DNA of 64,000 nt, taken from NCBI RefSeq assembly GCF_023078355.1, contig NZ_CP095552.1, positions 2,294,001 through 2,358,000 on the forward strand. Direction: 5' to 3'. The notes under the pieces are model-generated. The model made no database searches and was not told the DNA's origin. It worked only from the letters and a program-made list of their open reading frames with translations. This document shows, piece after piece, positions 10,017 to 19,893 of the stretch (the stretch's first letter is position 1; the number at the start of each line of letters is the position of its first letter). The DNA comes from Gordonia hongkongensis (lineage in GTDB: Bacteria > Actinomycetota > Actinomycetes > Mycobacteriales > Mycobacteriaceae). The position numbers and the translations under genes were made by a program.

Positions 10017-10211
10017 GTGACAGGTCAGGACAGCCCGGATGTCGTGCAGCACACAGTTGCGAAGGTCGATTCTCGTGCTGGACGTGCCATGCTGGACAAT
10101 GACGATCGACAAGGACCGGGTGAGAAGTGCCCGGTCGAGAAGTTGCCATCCGGGACGACGTGCCGCGACGAACACCGGTCACAGTGTCCCTCCAGGTGAA
10201 GTGGAGTCCAG

Positions 10212-11738
10212 GTGTCGAAAACGGTGATCACGACCGACGTCGCGTTGGTGGGTGCGGGAATCATGAGTGCGACCCTCGGAGCGCTGCTCCGACAGCTTCA
10301 GCCCGACTGGTCGATCAGCCTGTTCGAGCAGCTCGACGCCGCAGCCGCCGAGAGCAGCGACCCGTGGAACAACGCCGGCACCGGACACTCGGCACTCTGC
10401 GAGCTGAACTACACGCCGAAGACCGCCGACGGCGACGTCAACATCGACAAGGCGCTCACCATCAACGAGCAGTTCCAGGTGTCGCGCCAGTTCTGGGCCC
10501 ACTCGGTCGACAACGGCATCCTCGGTGACCCGTCGGAGTTCATCAACCCCATCCCGCACGTCGCCTTCACCCACGGCGCCGAAGGCCAGAAGTACCTCCG
10601 CAAGCGCTACGACAATCTCGCGACCCAGACCCTGTTCGAGGGCATGGAGTTCATCGACGACCCGGCCGAGTTCACCGCGCGACTGCCGCTGATGTCGGAG
10701 GGACGCGACTTCGCCGACCCGGTCGCACTGAACTGGTTCGACCAGGGTACCGACGTCGATTTCGGCGCGCTCACCCAGCAGCTCCTCAACTACGTCGCCC
10801 AGGGCGCCGACATCTACTTCGGCCATTCGGTGACCAACCTGTCCAAGCAGTCCGACGGCAGCTGGATCGTGAAGGTCCGCAACGGCCGGACCGGGCAGAA
10901 GCTGTCCGTGCACGCGAAGTTCGTGTTCGTCGGTGCCGGCGGCGGTGCGCTGCACCTGCTGCAGAAGTCGGGCATCAAAGAAGCCAAGGGGTTCGGCGGG
11001 TTCCCGGTGTCCGGTGAGTTCTTCCGCTGCACCAACCCCGATCTCGTCGCCGAGCATCACGCGAAGGTCTACGGGCAGGCCGCCGTCGGTGCCCCGCCGA
11101 TGTCGGTGCCGCACCTCGACACCCGCGTCATCAACCACAAGCCGGGCCTGCTGTTCGGTCCGTACGCCGGGTGGTCGCCGAAGTTCCTCAAGAGCGGCAA
11201 GATCACCGACCTGCCCGCCTCGATCAAGCCGGGCAACCTGCTCCCCATGGTGTCGATCGCTCCCAAGGAGTTCGGGCTGCTGAAGTACCTCATCAGCGAA
11301 CTCGCCGCCGGGCCGGCCGACCGGGTGAAGACGCTGTCGGAATTCGTCCCCCGCGCGCTCGGCGCCGACTGGGAGCTCATCACCGCCGGACAGCGCGTGC
11401 AGGTCATCCGCAAGACCGGGGTGGGTGGTCAGCTGGAGTTCGGCACCGCGGTCGTCGCGGCCGGCGACGGCACCATCGCCGGGCTCCTCGGTGCGTCCCC
11501 CGGCGCCTCGACCGCCGTGCCGGCGATGATCTCGGTGCTCGAACAGTGCTTCCCGAAGGAGTACGCGGGCTGGTCGTCGAAGCTGACCGCGATCATCCCG
11601 TCCTTCGGTCAGAAGCTCAACGACAACCGCGACCTGTACCGCCAGGTGTGGGACTGGACGAACAAGACGCTGCAGCTGACCGACCGGAACGAGGTCCCGG
11701 CCGAGACCGGCCGGCTCGCGCCCGCCACCGCCGGCTGA
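10212..11738 (+). CDS. mqo: Malate:quinone oxidoreductase
   Basis: Peripheral membrane flavoenzyme that oxidises malate to oxaloacetate and passes electrons to quinone, bypassing NAD-dependent malate dehydrogenase. 508 residues, the usual family length. The FAD-binding loop [12 protein letters not shown] is near residue 12, followed by the Mqo signature [33 protein letters not shown] and [15 protein letters not shown] are further family blocks. GTG 10212 follows a purine-rich GTGAAGTGGAG; the 208-bp gap to the divergent hydrolase gene contains a small inverted repeat at 10115-10135 (arms ACCGGG/CCCGGT). Orthologue of Rv2852c by context. Confidence 0.96.
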   Translation: MSKTVITTDVALVGAGIMSATLGALLRQLQPDWSISLFEQLDAAAAESSDPWNNAGTGHSALCELNYTPKTADGDVNIDKALTINEQFQVSRQFWAHSVDNGILGDPSEFINPIPHVAFTHGAEGQKYLRKRYDNLATQTLFEGMEFIDDPAEFTARLPLMSEGRDFADPVALNWFDQGTDVDFGALTQQLLNYVAQGADIYFGHSVTNLSKQSDGSWIVKVRNGRTGQKLSVHAKFVFVGAGGGALHLLQKSGIKEAKGFGGFPVSGEFFRCTNPDLVAEHHAKVYGQAAVGAPPMSVPHLDTRVINHKPGLLFGPYAGWSPKFLKSGKITDLPASIKPGNLLPMVSIAPKEFGLLKYLISELAAGPADRVKTLSEFVPRALGADWELITAGQRVQVIRKTGVGGQLEFGTAVVAAGDGTIAGLLGASPGASTAVPAMISVLEQCFPKEYAGWSSKLTAIIPSFGQKLNDNRDLYRQVWDWTNKTLQLTDRNEVPAETGRLAPATAG

Positions 11739-11784
11739 TCCGCGCGAGGTGAAGTCCGGTCGACTTGTGTGCTAACCACGACAC

Positions 11785-12288
11785 ATGATCTCTGAACCGC
11801 GGGTGCACCGCGCCCTGGCCGACGACATGGACGCAGCCACGCTGTATCGGGTCCTCCGGCTGCGGGTCGAGGTCTTCGTCGTCGAGCAGGCCTGTCCGTA
11901 TCCCGAACTCGACGGCCGAGACCTGGAACCGGCGACGCGCCAGTTCTGGATCACCGACGGTGGGGACCGGACCGACGGAGGCGACGAGGACGGGCCCGAC
12001 CCCGGTGCGGTACTGGCGACGCTGCGTCTGCTCGAGGAACCGGAGGCCGACGGCGGACAGGTCTTCCGGATCGGCCGTGTCTGCACCGAACGCAACCATC
12101 GGGGTCACGGCCTCGTGGCGACCCTCATGACCGCCGCGCTCGCCGAGGTCGGGGATCGCCCGTGCCGGATCGAGGCGCAGACCTACCTCACCGAGATGTA
12201 CGGCAAGTTCGGTTTCGTCCGCGACGGCGACGACTACCTCGAGGACGGGATCCCCCACGTGTCGATGCTCCGCGCCGGGTCACGATGA
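11785..12288 (+). CDS. GNAT acetyltransferase, ElaA family
   Basis: Predicted acetyl-CoA-dependent N-acetyltransferase of 167 residues. The start of the domain has the ElaA hallmark [21 protein letters not shown], read here in two parts around VFVVEQ and [10 protein letters not shown]. The acetyl-CoA loop region is [20 protein letters not shown] (R-x-x-G-H-G). A linker rich in Asp and Gly (about residues 55-75) is an insert. Its stop overlaps the ATG of the chelatase gene (ATGA), which starts a cobalamin-related run. The physiological substrate of this family is not known. Confidence 0.85.
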   Translation: MISEPRVHRALADDMDAATLYRVLRLRVEVFVVEQACPYPELDGRDLEPATRQFWITDGGDRTDGGDEDGPDPGAVLATLRLLEEPEADGGQVFRIGRVCTERNHRGHGLVATLMTAALAEVGDRPCRIEAQTYLTEMYGKFGFVRDGDDYLEDGIPHVSMLRAGSR

Positions 12289-14258
12289 CGACCCTCGGTG
12301 ACCTCCCCGCTTCCGTGGACCCCCTCGCTGACGTGCGCTATCCGTTCAGCGCCGTCGTGGGGCAGGAGCAGCTCAAACTCGCACTGATCCTGTCGGCCAT
12401 CTCGCCGGGGATCGGGGGTGTCCTGATCCGCGGGGAGAAGGGCACCGCGAAATCGACCATCGTGCGCGGGCTCGGCCCGCTGCTCAGCGTCCCCGGTTCC
12501 ACAGACGATACCGCCGGCGGCGTGGTCGAACTGCCCATCGGTGCGACCGAGGACCGTGTGATCGGCTCGCTCGATCTCACCTCGGTGCTGCGGGACGGCC
12601 GTGCCGAGTTCACTCCCGGTCTGCTCGCCCGGGCGCACCGCGGGGTGCTGTACATCGACGAGGTCAACCTGCTGGCCGATCACCTCGTCGACGTGCTGCT
12701 GGACGCGGCGGCCAGTGGACGGGTCACGATCGAACGCGATGGTGTGTCACACACCCAGGCGGCCGATTTCGTTCTCGTCGGCACCATGAACCCGGAGGAG
12801 GGAGAGTTGCGCCCGCAGCTGCTCGACCGGTTCGGGCTCGCCGTCGACGTGGCCGCCGGCCGCGAGGTCGACGAACGCGTGGAGGTGGTGCGCCGCCGCA
12901 TGGCGTACGACGCCGACCCGGCATCGTTCGTCGCCGCCCACGCCGCCGCCGAACACGAACTGACACAACGGATCGCGAGCGCACGAGCCGCCGTGGGTGC
13001 GGTGGCCCTCCCGGACCGGGAGTTGCGCCGTATCGCCGGGATCTGCGCCCACCTCGACGTCGACGGACTCCGCGGCGACATCGTGGTGGCCCGGACCGCG
13101 CTCGCTCATGCCGCCTGGCGCGGGGCCACCGCCGTCGAGGACGTCGACGTCCGGGCGGCCGTCGAGCTCGCGCTGCCGCATCGGCGCCGCCGCAACCCCT
13201 TCGACGAGTCGGGGCTCAGCCGCGACCAGCTCGACGAGGCGATGTCGGCGGGCGAGGACGCGGCCGGACCCGACACACCCGATGACGACCCGGAACCGCC
13301 CGAGACACCACCGCCCGGTGGCGGCGGCGAGGCCCCGGACTCCGCATCCGACACCGGCCCGGCGCCCGACACCGACCCCGATGCGGCTCCCGAGACCGGC
13401 GACACCGACGCCCCGCAGCACGCTCCCGGACCGGCGTTCGGGTCCGTGCCGACCTCGACGGCCCGCCGCATGCCGACCCTGCGCGTCGACGGACTCGGCG
13501 ACGGAGACCCGGGTCGCCGCTCGAAGGCGCGGAGCCGTCGCGGACACACCACCCATGCCGTGGACTTCGATGCCGGCCGACCGGTGCATCTGTTCGGCAC
13601 GGTGCTCGCCGCCGCGGGCCGGGCCGGTCGTGGCGGGACCGGGTCCGAGCGCGGTGTGCGGATCGCGGCCCCCGACCTGCGGTCGGCGCAGCGGGTCGGC
13701 CAGGAGGCCAACCTCGTCGTCTTCGTGGTCGACCTCAGCGGGTCGATGACCGCCCGGCGTCGGCTGGCCGCGGTGTCCGAACTGTGCGTGGAGATGTTGC
13801 GCGACTCGTATACCCGGCGCGACCGCGTCGCGGTGGTCGTGGCGCGGGGTTCCTCCGCGACGCTTGCGGTGCCGCCCACCAAATCGGTCGAGATCGCGGT
13901 GCGCCGCCTCGAGGAGGTCCGCACCGGCGGCCGGACACCGCTCGGCGAGGGCCTGCAGCTCGCCGCCGATGTCGTGCAGCGGTGTCGCCGCGCCGAGCCC
14001 GACCGGCGGCCGCTGCTGGTGGTGCTCACCGACGGTCGTGCCACCTCAGGACGAGGCGCGATGGCACGGGCGCGGGAAGCCGCGGACGGTATCCGTCGTC
14101 GCGGCATCGGGTCCGTGGTCGTCGACTGCGAGCAGGGGATGGTCCGGCTCGGACTCGCCGGCGATCTCGCGGCCCATCTCGGCGCGAGCCTGATCCCGAT
14201 GGACGAACTGTCCGCCACCGCGCTGACGGGACACGCACCCGCGCGGGGAGCGGCCTGA
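12285..14258 (+). CDS. Fused magnesium/cobalt-chelatase-type AAA+ and VWA subunit (ChlI-ChlD-like)
   Basis: 657-residue ATP-dependent metal-chelatase component. Residues about 15-320 are a ChlI-type AAA+ module: Walker [11 protein letters not shown] (about 48-57), Walker [12 protein letters not shown] and sensor region [21 protein letters not shown] highly acidic Pro/Asp linker (about 320-385) leads to a C-terminal VWA domain with a complete MIDAS: DLSGSM (about 482), the Thr in GGRTPLGEG and LTDGRATSG. It resembles Rv2850c. Its location immediately before cobO and cobB suggests cobalt insertion; no CobN-type large subunit is seen in the window. The long in-frame extension upstream of ATG 12285 is overlap with the acetyltransferase gene. 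Confidence 0.9.
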   Translation: MTTLGDLPASVDPLADVRYPFSAVVGQEQLKLALILSAISPGIGGVLIRGEKGTAKSTIVRGLGPLLSVPGSTDDTAGGVVELPIGATEDRVIGSLDLTSVLRDGRAEFTPGLLARAHRGVLYIDEVNLLADHLVDVLLDAAASGRVTIERDGVSHTQAADFVLVGTMNPEEGELRPQLLDRFGLAVDVAAGREVDERVEVVRRRMAYDADPASFVAAHAAAEHELTQRIASARAAVGAVALPDRELRRIAGICAHLDVDGLRGDIVVARTALAHAAWRGATAVEDVDVRAAVELALPHRRRRNPFDESGLSRDQLDEAMSAGEDAAGPDTPDDDPEPPETPPPGGGGEAPDSASDTGPAPDTDPDAAPETGDTDAPQHAPGPAFGSVPTSTARRMPTLRVDGLGDGDPGRRSKARSRRGHTTHAVDFDAGRPVHLFGTVLAAAGRAGRGGTGSERGVRIAAPDLRSAQRVGQEANLVVFVVDLSGSMTARRRLAAVSELCVEMLRDSYTRRDRVAVVVARGSSATLAVPPTKSVEIAVRRLEEVRTGGRTPLGEGLQLAADVVQRCRRAEPDRRPLLVVLTDGRATSGRGAMARAREAADGIRRRGIGSVVVDCEQGMVRLGLAGDLAAHLGASLIPMDELSATALTGHAPARGAA

Positions 14259-14298
14259 CCGCCCCGCCACCCCGAACTGAGACCAGAGGAGAAGTCGA

Positions 14299-14916
14299 GT
14301 GCCCCAGGGAGTTCCGGTCAGCATCCCCGATGACGGCTTGACGACGCGACAGCGCCGTAATCAGCCCGTCCTCGCGGTGCACACCGGCGACGGCAAGGGC
14401 AAGTCGACCGCCGCCTTCGGGATGGCGATGCGCGCGTGGAACGCGGGTATGCGGGTCGCGGTGTTCCAGTTCGTCAAGAGTGCGAAGTGGAAGGTGGGGG
14501 AGGAGTCGACGATGCTCACCCTCGACCGGGTGCACGCGGAGACCGGCGCCGGTGGGCCGGTGGAATGGCACAAGATGGGTCAGGGCTGGTCCTGGTTGCG
14601 GGCCAACGACGACCAGGACGACGACCACGCCGCCGCCGCCTGGGCCGGGTGGGCGGAGATCGCACGCCGTCTCGATGCCGGCGAACACGACTTCTACGTC
14701 CTCGACGAGTTCACCTATCCGCTGCACTGGGGCTGGGTGGACACCGCTCAGGTGCTCGACACCCTCGCCCGCCGACCCGGACGCCAGCATGTGGTCATCA
14801 CCGGCCGGCGCGCCCCGCAGGCCCTCGTCGACGCTGCCGATCTCGTGACCGAGATGCACAAGGTCGCCCACCCGATGGACGCCGGACGCAAGGGGCAGAA
14901 GGGGATCGAATGGTGA
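14299..14916 (+). CDS. cobO: Cob(I)yrinic acid a,c-diamide adenosyltransferase
   Basis: Transfers the adenosyl group of ATP to the cobalt of corrinoids (CobA/CobO/BtuR family). 205 residues. The P-loop reads HTGDGKGKST near residues 27-36, and the family blocks FQFVKSAKWKVGEE and VLDEFTYPLHWGWV follow. GTG 14299 has AGAGGAGAAG 4-8 nt upstream, a strong ribosome-binding site. It ends within the first codons of cobB, so translation is coupled. Confidence 0.96.
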   Translation: MPQGVPVSIPDDGLTTRQRRNQPVLAVHTGDGKGKSTAAFGMAMRAWNAGMRVAVFQFVKSAKWKVGEESTMLTLDRVHAETGAGGPVEWHKMGQGWSWLRANDDQDDDHAAAAWAGWAEIARRLDAGEHDFYVLDEFTYPLHWGWVDTAQVLDTLARRPGRQHVVITGRRAPQALVDAADLVTEMHKVAHPMDAGRKGQKGIEW

Positions 14917-16391
14917 CCTCCGTGCGGGCGTCGACGCCCGCCGTCGTGATCGCCGCGCCGTCGTCGGGCAGCGGCAAGACCACCGTGACGACCGGCCTCA
15001 TCGGCGCTCTGCGGGCGGCCGGACACCGGGTGGCGCCATTCAAGGTCGGCCCCGATTACATCGATCCCGGATACCACGCCGTCGCGGCCGGACGACCCGG
15101 ACGCAATCTCGACCCGAATCTCGTGGGCGCCGAACGCATTGCGCCGCTCTTCGCCCACGGCGCCGCGGGCGCCGACATCGCGGTCGTCGAGGGCGTGATG
15201 GGCCTCTTCGACGGCCGGATCGTGGATTCCGACAGCGGCAACGGCACGGGCGGCAGTCCAGGTGGCGATGCCGGTTCGCTCGGCGTCGGCTCCACCGCGC
15301 ACGTCGCGTCGATCATCGGTGCGCCGGTGATCCTCGTCGTCGACGCCGCGGGCCACAGCCAGTCGCTGGCCGCCGTGCTGCACGGGTTCCTCTCCTACGA
15401 CCCCTCGGTGTCGATCGCGGGCGTCATCCTCAACCGGGTCGGTTCGCCACGCCACGAGATGGTGCTGCGACAGGCCGCCGCGCGGGTGGGACTGCCGGTT
15501 CTCGGTGTGCTGCGGCGCCACCCGTCGCTGACGGTGCCCTCCCGGCACCTGGGCCTGATCCCGGCCGCCGAACGCAACGCCGACGCGGTCGCCGCCGTGA
15601 ACGCGATGACCGCGCACCTGCGCGGCGCCCTCGACCTGCCGGCGATCGTGGCCGCCGCCCGCGGACGTGCGGTCCCCGACGCCGCGGCCTGGTCGGCTGC
15701 GGAAGCCGTCGCGCCGTATCGTCCCGACGCGTCGGCCGGTTCGCCGGTGATCGCGGTCGCCGGGGGCGCGGCGTTCACCTTCGGTTACGCCGAGCACGCC
15801 GAGGTGCTGACCGCCGCCGGCGCGCGCGTCGTCGTCTTCGACCCGCTCGTGGACCGGTTGCCCGCGGACGCGGCCGGCGTGGTGATCGGTGGCGGATTCC
15901 CGGAAGAACACGCCGAGGCGCTGGCCGCCAACGATCTCCTGCGCGCCGACCTCCGGGCGCACGCCGCGGCGGGTCGGCCGATCCACGCCGAGTGCGCGGG
16001 CCTGCTGTACCTGTGCACCGAACTCGACGGGCACCCGATGAGCGGCGTCCTCGACATCCCCGGCCACTTCGGCCCGACCCTGACGCTGGGATACCGCGAT
16101 GCCGTGGCCGTGGGCGACTCGGCCCTGTTCCGGACCGGCGAACGCGTCACCGGTCACGAGTTCCACCGCAGCGGGGTCGGCGACGGCGCGCTCGCCCCGG
16201 CCTGGGCCTGGCGGGATTCGGCGGGCCGCGCGTCGATGCACGGGGTCGCGACGGCCGCAGTGCACGCCTCGTACCTGCATCTGCATCCGGCCGCGATCCC
16301 GGAAGCGTTGTGCCGCTTCGTGTCCCGATCCGCCGAGAGTGGGCGGGTGCCGACGCCCCAGTCCGTCGGCGACGCCCCCGGGGCGTCCTGA
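14910..16391 (+). CDS. cobB: Cobyrinic acid a,c-diamide synthase
   Basis: Glutamine-dependent amidotransferase that amidates the a and c carboxylates of (hydrogeno)cobyrinic acid. 493 residues. The N-terminal ATPase has APSSGSGKTT (residues 15-24) then KVGPDYIDPGYH and VEGVMGLFDG, the CobB/CbiA signatures. The C-terminal amidotransferase has the Cys in HAECAGLLYL (about residue 362) and HEFHRSGV. ATG 14910 overlaps the end of cobO by 7 nt (GTG 14913 is an equal alternative). The stop shares one base with the ATG of the sensor kinase gene. Confidence 0.96.
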   Translation: MVTSVRASTPAVVIAAPSSGSGKTTVTTGLIGALRAAGHRVAPFKVGPDYIDPGYHAVAAGRPGRNLDPNLVGAERIAPLFAHGAAGADIAVVEGVMGLFDGRIVDSDSGNGTGGSPGGDAGSLGVGSTAHVASIIGAPVILVVDAAGHSQSLAAVLHGFLSYDPSVSIAGVILNRVGSPRHEMVLRQAAARVGLPVLGVLRRHPSLTVPSRHLGLIPAAERNADAVAAVNAMTAHLRGALDLPAIVAAARGRAVPDAAAWSAAEAVAPYRPDASAGSPVIAVAGGAAFTFGYAEHAEVLTAAGARVVVFDPLVDRLPADAAGVVIGGGFPEEHAEALAANDLLRADLRAHAAAGRPIHAECAGLLYLCTELDGHPMSGVLDIPGHFGPTLTLGYRDAVAVGDSALFRTGERVTGHEFHRSGVGDGALAPAWAWRDSAGRASMHGVATAAVHASYLHLHPAAIPEALCRFVSRSAESGRVPTPQSVGDAPGAS

Positions 16392-18049
16392 TGCTGGCGC
16401 ACCGGCTCCGCGAGACGCTCGACGCGCTCGCCGATCACGGTGCCGACGATCCCGCCCTGCTCCGGGAACTGCTGGAGGCGGTGCTGGTGGTCGGGCAGGG
16501 GGTCGAACTCGACCGCGCGCTGCAGCGCATCGTCGAGGTCGCGGCGGGACTCGTGGACGCCCAGTACGGTGCCCTCGGCGTGCGCGGGCCGGACGGCGGG
16601 CTGAGTGAATTCGTGCACATCGGCATCAGCGATGCGCAACGCGCCACCATGGGACATCTGCCGGTCGGCCGCGGGGTCCTCGGCCTGCTCATCGACGATC
16701 CCCGCCTGCACCGCATCCACGACCTCGGCGCCCATCCGACGTCGGTCGGGTTCCCGCCCAACCACCCCCCGATGCACACCTTCCTCGGTGCTCCGATCAT
16801 GGTGCGCGGCGAGGTGTTCGGCAGTCTGTACCTGACCGAGAAGCGGTCCGCGGAGGACTTCTCCGAGGTCGACGAGACCGTCGTCGCGGTGCTGGCGGTG
16901 GCCGCCGGGATCGCCGTCGACAACGCGGGTCTCTTCGAACGGGCCCGCACCCGCCACCGCTGGATGCAGGTCCTGGCCCGGCGTGGGTCGGAGCCGCTGG
17001 CCGGAATCGCGCTGTCGGACACCATGTCCCGGATGTGCGCCGATGTCGCCGGTCTCGTCGGCGCGGTCGATGTCTACCTGCTCACCGAGATGGCGGGGGA
17101 GGTGGAACTACGCGGGCACACCGGCGATCCGGTGGAGATCGAGAACTTCATCCCGCCGGACGCCACGGCGCTGCGGGTGCAGCGTTCCGGCCAGATCGCC
17201 GAGTCGCTGATACGGGGCGGCGCCCGCTGGACCTCGGTGCAACCCCTCCAGCGCGCATCGGGGGCGTTCGGCTGGATGCTCATCACCCACCGTAACCGCC
17301 CCTACTGGGACGACGAGGAGATCGCCGGGCTCGCCGGTGTCGCCGAGGTCGCCTCGCTGGCGGTCGTCTACGCCGAGCAGCAACAGATCGCCCGCGATCT
17401 CGAGGTCCTCGAAGACCGGCACCGCATCGCCCGCGACCTGCACGATCATGTGATCCAGCGACTCTTCGCGGTCGGGATGTCGGTACAGACGTTGCTGGCC
17501 GGGACCACCGATCCGGCCGCCGCGGCCGCGCGCCTGGAGCAGATCATGACCGACCTCGACCGCACGATCGCGCAGATCCGCACCTCGATCTTCGACCTGC
17601 AGACGCCCTACGGAACCGACATCGGCCCGACGCTGCGGCGGCGGGTGCTCGACATCGTCTCCGAACTGTCCGGGCACGCGTCGATCTCGCCGAGCGTGGA
17701 GTTCGACGGCCCCGTCGACACGGTGGTCCCGGACTCCCTCGGACCACACATCGACGCCGTCCTGCGAGAGGGCTTGAGCAACGCGCTCCGGCACGCGCGG
17801 GCCGACCACATCGCGGTGTCGGTGACCGCCGACGACGTCCTGACCGTCGAGATCAGCGACGACGGGGTCGGCATCGGCGCCGACGTCACCTATCGGGGTC
17901 TCGAGAACCTGACGCGCCGCGCCGAGGACTGCGACGGGACGTTCAGCATCGTCACCCGCCCGCGGGGGACGAGTGGGGGCGGGACGAGCGAGGGCCGGAC
18001 CAGCGGCGGCGGGACGACGCTCACCTGGTCGGTGCCGCTGGTGGGTTGA
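16391..18049 (+). CDS. GAF-domain sensor histidine kinase, DosS/DevS-like
   Basis: Soluble two-component kinase of 552 residues. Two GAF domains (about 38-185 and 205-330) precede a HisKA_3 domain with phospho-acceptor His351 in ARDLHDHVIQR and a HATPase (N box EGLSNALRHA, G1 SDDGVGIG). GAF1 contains GFPPNHPPMHTFLGAPI; from memory of DosS, the His there (His125) sits at the haem-ligand position, so gas or redox sensing is plausible but unproven. A Gly/Ser/Thr repeat (about 523-540) is inserted just before the final GGGTTLTWSVPL motif. ATG 16391 overlaps the cobB stop. It ends 1 bp from the convergent response-regulator gene. Confidence 0.9.
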   Translation: MLAHRLRETLDALADHGADDPALLRELLEAVLVVGQGVELDRALQRIVEVAAGLVDAQYGALGVRGPDGGLSEFVHIGISDAQRATMGHLPVGRGVLGLLIDDPRLHRIHDLGAHPTSVGFPPNHPPMHTFLGAPIMVRGEVFGSLYLTEKRSAEDFSEVDETVVAVLAVAAGIAVDNAGLFERARTRHRWMQVLARRGSEPLAGIALSDTMSRMCADVAGLVGAVDVYLLTEMAGEVELRGHTGDPVEIENFIPPDATALRVQRSGQIAESLIRGGARWTSVQPLQRASGAFGWMLITHRNRPYWDDEEIAGLAGVAEVASLAVVYAEQQQIARDLEVLEDRHRIARDLHDHVIQRLFAVGMSVQTLLAGTTDPAAAAARLEQIMTDLDRTIAQIRTSIFDLQTPYGTDIGPTLRRRVLDIVSELSGHASISPSVEFDGPVDTVVPDSLGPHIDAVLREGLSNALRHARADHIAVSVTADDVLTVEISDDGVGIGADVTYRGLENLTRRAEDCDGTFSIVTRPRGTSGGGTSEGRTSGGGTTLTWSVPLVG

Positions 18050-18050
18050 C

Positions 18051-18746
18051 TCACTCCTTGCCGTCGCGGAGTCTGGTCGCCATCACGGCGACCTGGGTGC
18101 GTCGCTGCATGTCCAATTTGCCCAGGATGCGGGACACGTAGTTCTTGATCGTCTTCTCCGCCAGGAACATCCGGCCGGCGATCTGCCGATTGGTCAGGCC
18201 CTCGCCGATGAGGGCGAACACCTCGCGCTCCTGATGGGTGAGCTCGGCGAGCGGATCCTTCTCGGTCTGCTTCTCGTTGCGCAGCTTGGCGAGCAGGGCC
18301 GCCGTGGACCGATCGTCGAGCAGTGAACCGCCCCGACCGACGGTCCGGACCGCGGCGACCAGGTTGTGCCCCAGGATCTGTTTGAGCACGAAACCCGAGG
18401 CGCCGGCGAGGACCGCGGCGAGCAGTGCATCGTCGTCGGCGTAGCTCGTGAGCATCAGGCACTTGATCCCCGGTTCGGCCGCGCGGACGTCCCGGCACAG
18501 CTCGACCCCGTTGCCGTCGGGCAACCGGACGTCGAGCACGGCGACATCGGGCTTGGTCGCCAGGATGCCGACGAGGGCTTCGCCGACCGAGGCCGCCTCG
18601 CCCACCACCTCGATGTCGCCGGCGGTCCCGAGCAGGTCGCGCAGACCGCGCCGGACGAGTTCGTGGTCGTCGACGAGGTAGGCGCGGACCGGATTCGGGG
18701 ACGGGGTCGGATCGGCGGTGGCCGAATCGGTCGTGGCAGGGGACAT
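18051..18746 (-). CDS. NarL/LuxR-family response regulator, DosR/DevR-like
   Basis: DNA-binding response regulator of 231 residues and the presumed partner of the convergent kinase. Receiver domain: acidic pair in LVDDHE (Asp26/27), phospho-acceptor Asp72 in VLDVRLPDG, conserved Lys122 in FVLKQ. The LuxR-type helix-turn-helix at the C-terminus includes [20 protein letters not shown] and [16 protein letters not shown], close to DosR. It has about 17 extra N-terminal residues rich in Thr/Pro/Ser. ATG 18746 is supported by a -10 hexamer 7 nt upstream; the ATG at 18800 is rejected. Confidence 0.9.
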   Translation of the reverse strand: MSPATTDSATADPTPSPNPVRAYLVDDHELVRRGLRDLLGTAGDIEVVGEAASVGEALVGILATKPDVAVLDVRLPDGNGVELCRDVRAAEPGIKCLMLTSYADDDALLAAVLAGASGFVLKQILGHNLVAAVRTVGRGGSLLDDRSTAALLAKLRNEKQTEKDPLAELTHQEREVFALIGEGLTNRQIAGRMFLAEKTIKNYVSRILGKLDMQRRTQVAVMATRLRDGKE

Positions 18747-18753
18747 GGGTCTG

Positions 18754-18759
18754 AAAGTA
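18754..18759 (-). promoter_or_regulatory. Leaderless -10 element of the response-regulator gene
   Basis: TACTTT on the minus strand, 7 nt before ATG 18746. Confidence 0.6.
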
Positions 18760-18885
18760 CCGGATGTGCGGCGCCGGGAAGTCGCGACGTCGGACCCCAT
18801 ACAGGCGGGACCTTCGCCTCACGAGCACCACCCGTCCCGCCGCGCAGAGTGGATGGTACGACCCCCGCTGTGATCAGGAGAGCAC

Positions 18886-19893
18886 GTGACCACCCTCATC
18901 GGACCCCCCGACGCCGAACCCGCCGACCGCGGCATGACCGGTTCGGATCTACTGCGTGAACTGCTGCCCGTGTGCGAGACCGAGGTCGAGCGGCACATGA
19001 AGATGACGCGCGACTGGCACCCGCACGACTACGTGCCCTGGGACGACGGACGCAACTTCGCGGCTCTCGGCGGACTCGACTGGGATCCGGCACAGTCCCG
19101 GCTCTCCGACGTCGCCAAGGCCGCGATGATCACCAACCTGCTCACCGAGGACAACCTGCCGTCGTACCACCGGGTGATCGCCGACAACTTCACCCTCGAC
19201 GATGCCTGGGGCTGGTGGGTGGGGCGCTGGACGGCCGAGGAGAACCGCCACTCGATCGTGATGCGCGACTACCTGGTGGTGACCCGCGGTGTCGACCCGG
19301 TCGAACTCGAAGAGATCCGCATGGCGCACATGACGTCGGGGTTCAACCCCCTGCCCGACGACGACGGGCAGCGCGACCACAGCTTCGACATGCTGTTCGC
19401 GGTCGCGTACGTCAGTTTCCAGGAACTGGCCACCCGGGTCTCGCACCGCAACACCGGGAAGGCATGCGGGGACCCGATCGCCGACCGCATGCTGCAGCGT
19501 GTCGCGGCCGACGAGAACCTGCACATGCTCTTCTACCGCAACATCGTCGCCGGCGCGCTCGACCTCGTTCCCGACGAGACCATGGCCGCCATCCACGCGA
19601 TCGTGACCAACTTCCAGATGCCCGGCGCGACCATGCCGAACTTCCGGCGCAACGCCGTGTTGATCGCCAAGGGCGGCATCTACGATCTGCCGCAACACAT
19701 GTCGGACGTCGTCATGCCCGTGCTGCGGAAGTGGCGCATCTTCGAGCGCGACGACTTCGGGCCGGTCGGCGAGCACTACCGCGAACGCCTCGCGGAGTTC
19801 CTGGAGGAGATGGACGTCAAGGTGCGCAAGTTCGAGGAGTCGCGGGAGCGGGCGCTGCAGCGCCAGCACGCACGAGAACTGCGGGCCCGGTGA
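18886..19893 (+). CDS. Acyl-[acyl-carrier-protein] desaturase (DesA family, di-iron)
   Basis: Soluble ferritin-like di-iron desaturase of 335 residues that introduces a double bond into an ACP-bound acyl chain. The di-iron ligand motifs are EENRHSIVMRDYL and DENLHMLFYRN (ExxRH and DExxH forms), with further Glu residues in LTEDNLPSYH and SFQELATRV. The second motif reads DENLH rather than the plant-type DEKRH, as in mycobacterial DesA proteins. GTG 18886 follows CAGGAGAGC, a good ribosome-binding site. A small gene is coupled directly to its stop (GTGA). Confidence 0.9.
   Translation: MTTLIGPPDAEPADRGMTGSDLLRELLPVCETEVERHMKMTRDWHPHDYVPWDDGRNFAALGGLDWDPAQSRLSDVAKAAMITNLLTEDNLPSYHRVIADNFTLDDAWGWWVGRWTAEENRHSIVMRDYLVVTRGVDPVELEEIRMAHMTSGFNPLPDDDGQRDHSFDMLFAVAYVSFQELATRVSHRNTGKACGDPIADRMLQRVAADENLHMLFYRNIVAGALDLVPDETMAAIHAIVTNFQMPGATMPNFRRNAVLIAKGGIYDLPQHMSDVVMPVLRKWRIFERDDFGPVGEHYRERLAEFLEEMDVKVRKFEESRERALQRQHARELRAR

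Noticed and set aside
10016..10211. Riboswitch or small RNA upstream of mqo
   Set aside because: Only one short inverted repeat (10115-10135) is visible; no known riboswitch core could be recognised.
12162..12284. Possible acetyltransferase-chelatase fusion
   Set aside because: The chelatase frame is open upstream only because of high GC. The extension is Arg/Pro-rich shadow sequence and the genes simply overlap as ATGA.
13264..13440. Acidic Pro/Asp-rich stretch in the chelatase as a frameshift or separate gene boundary
   Set aside because: The reading frame continues through it; acidic linkers between the AAA+ and VWA modules are normal for ChlD-type proteins.
18972..19889. Long frame overlapping the desaturase gene in a second frame
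   Set aside because: Only its last 93 codons, after GTG 19890, look protein-like; the rest is a shadow of the desaturase.
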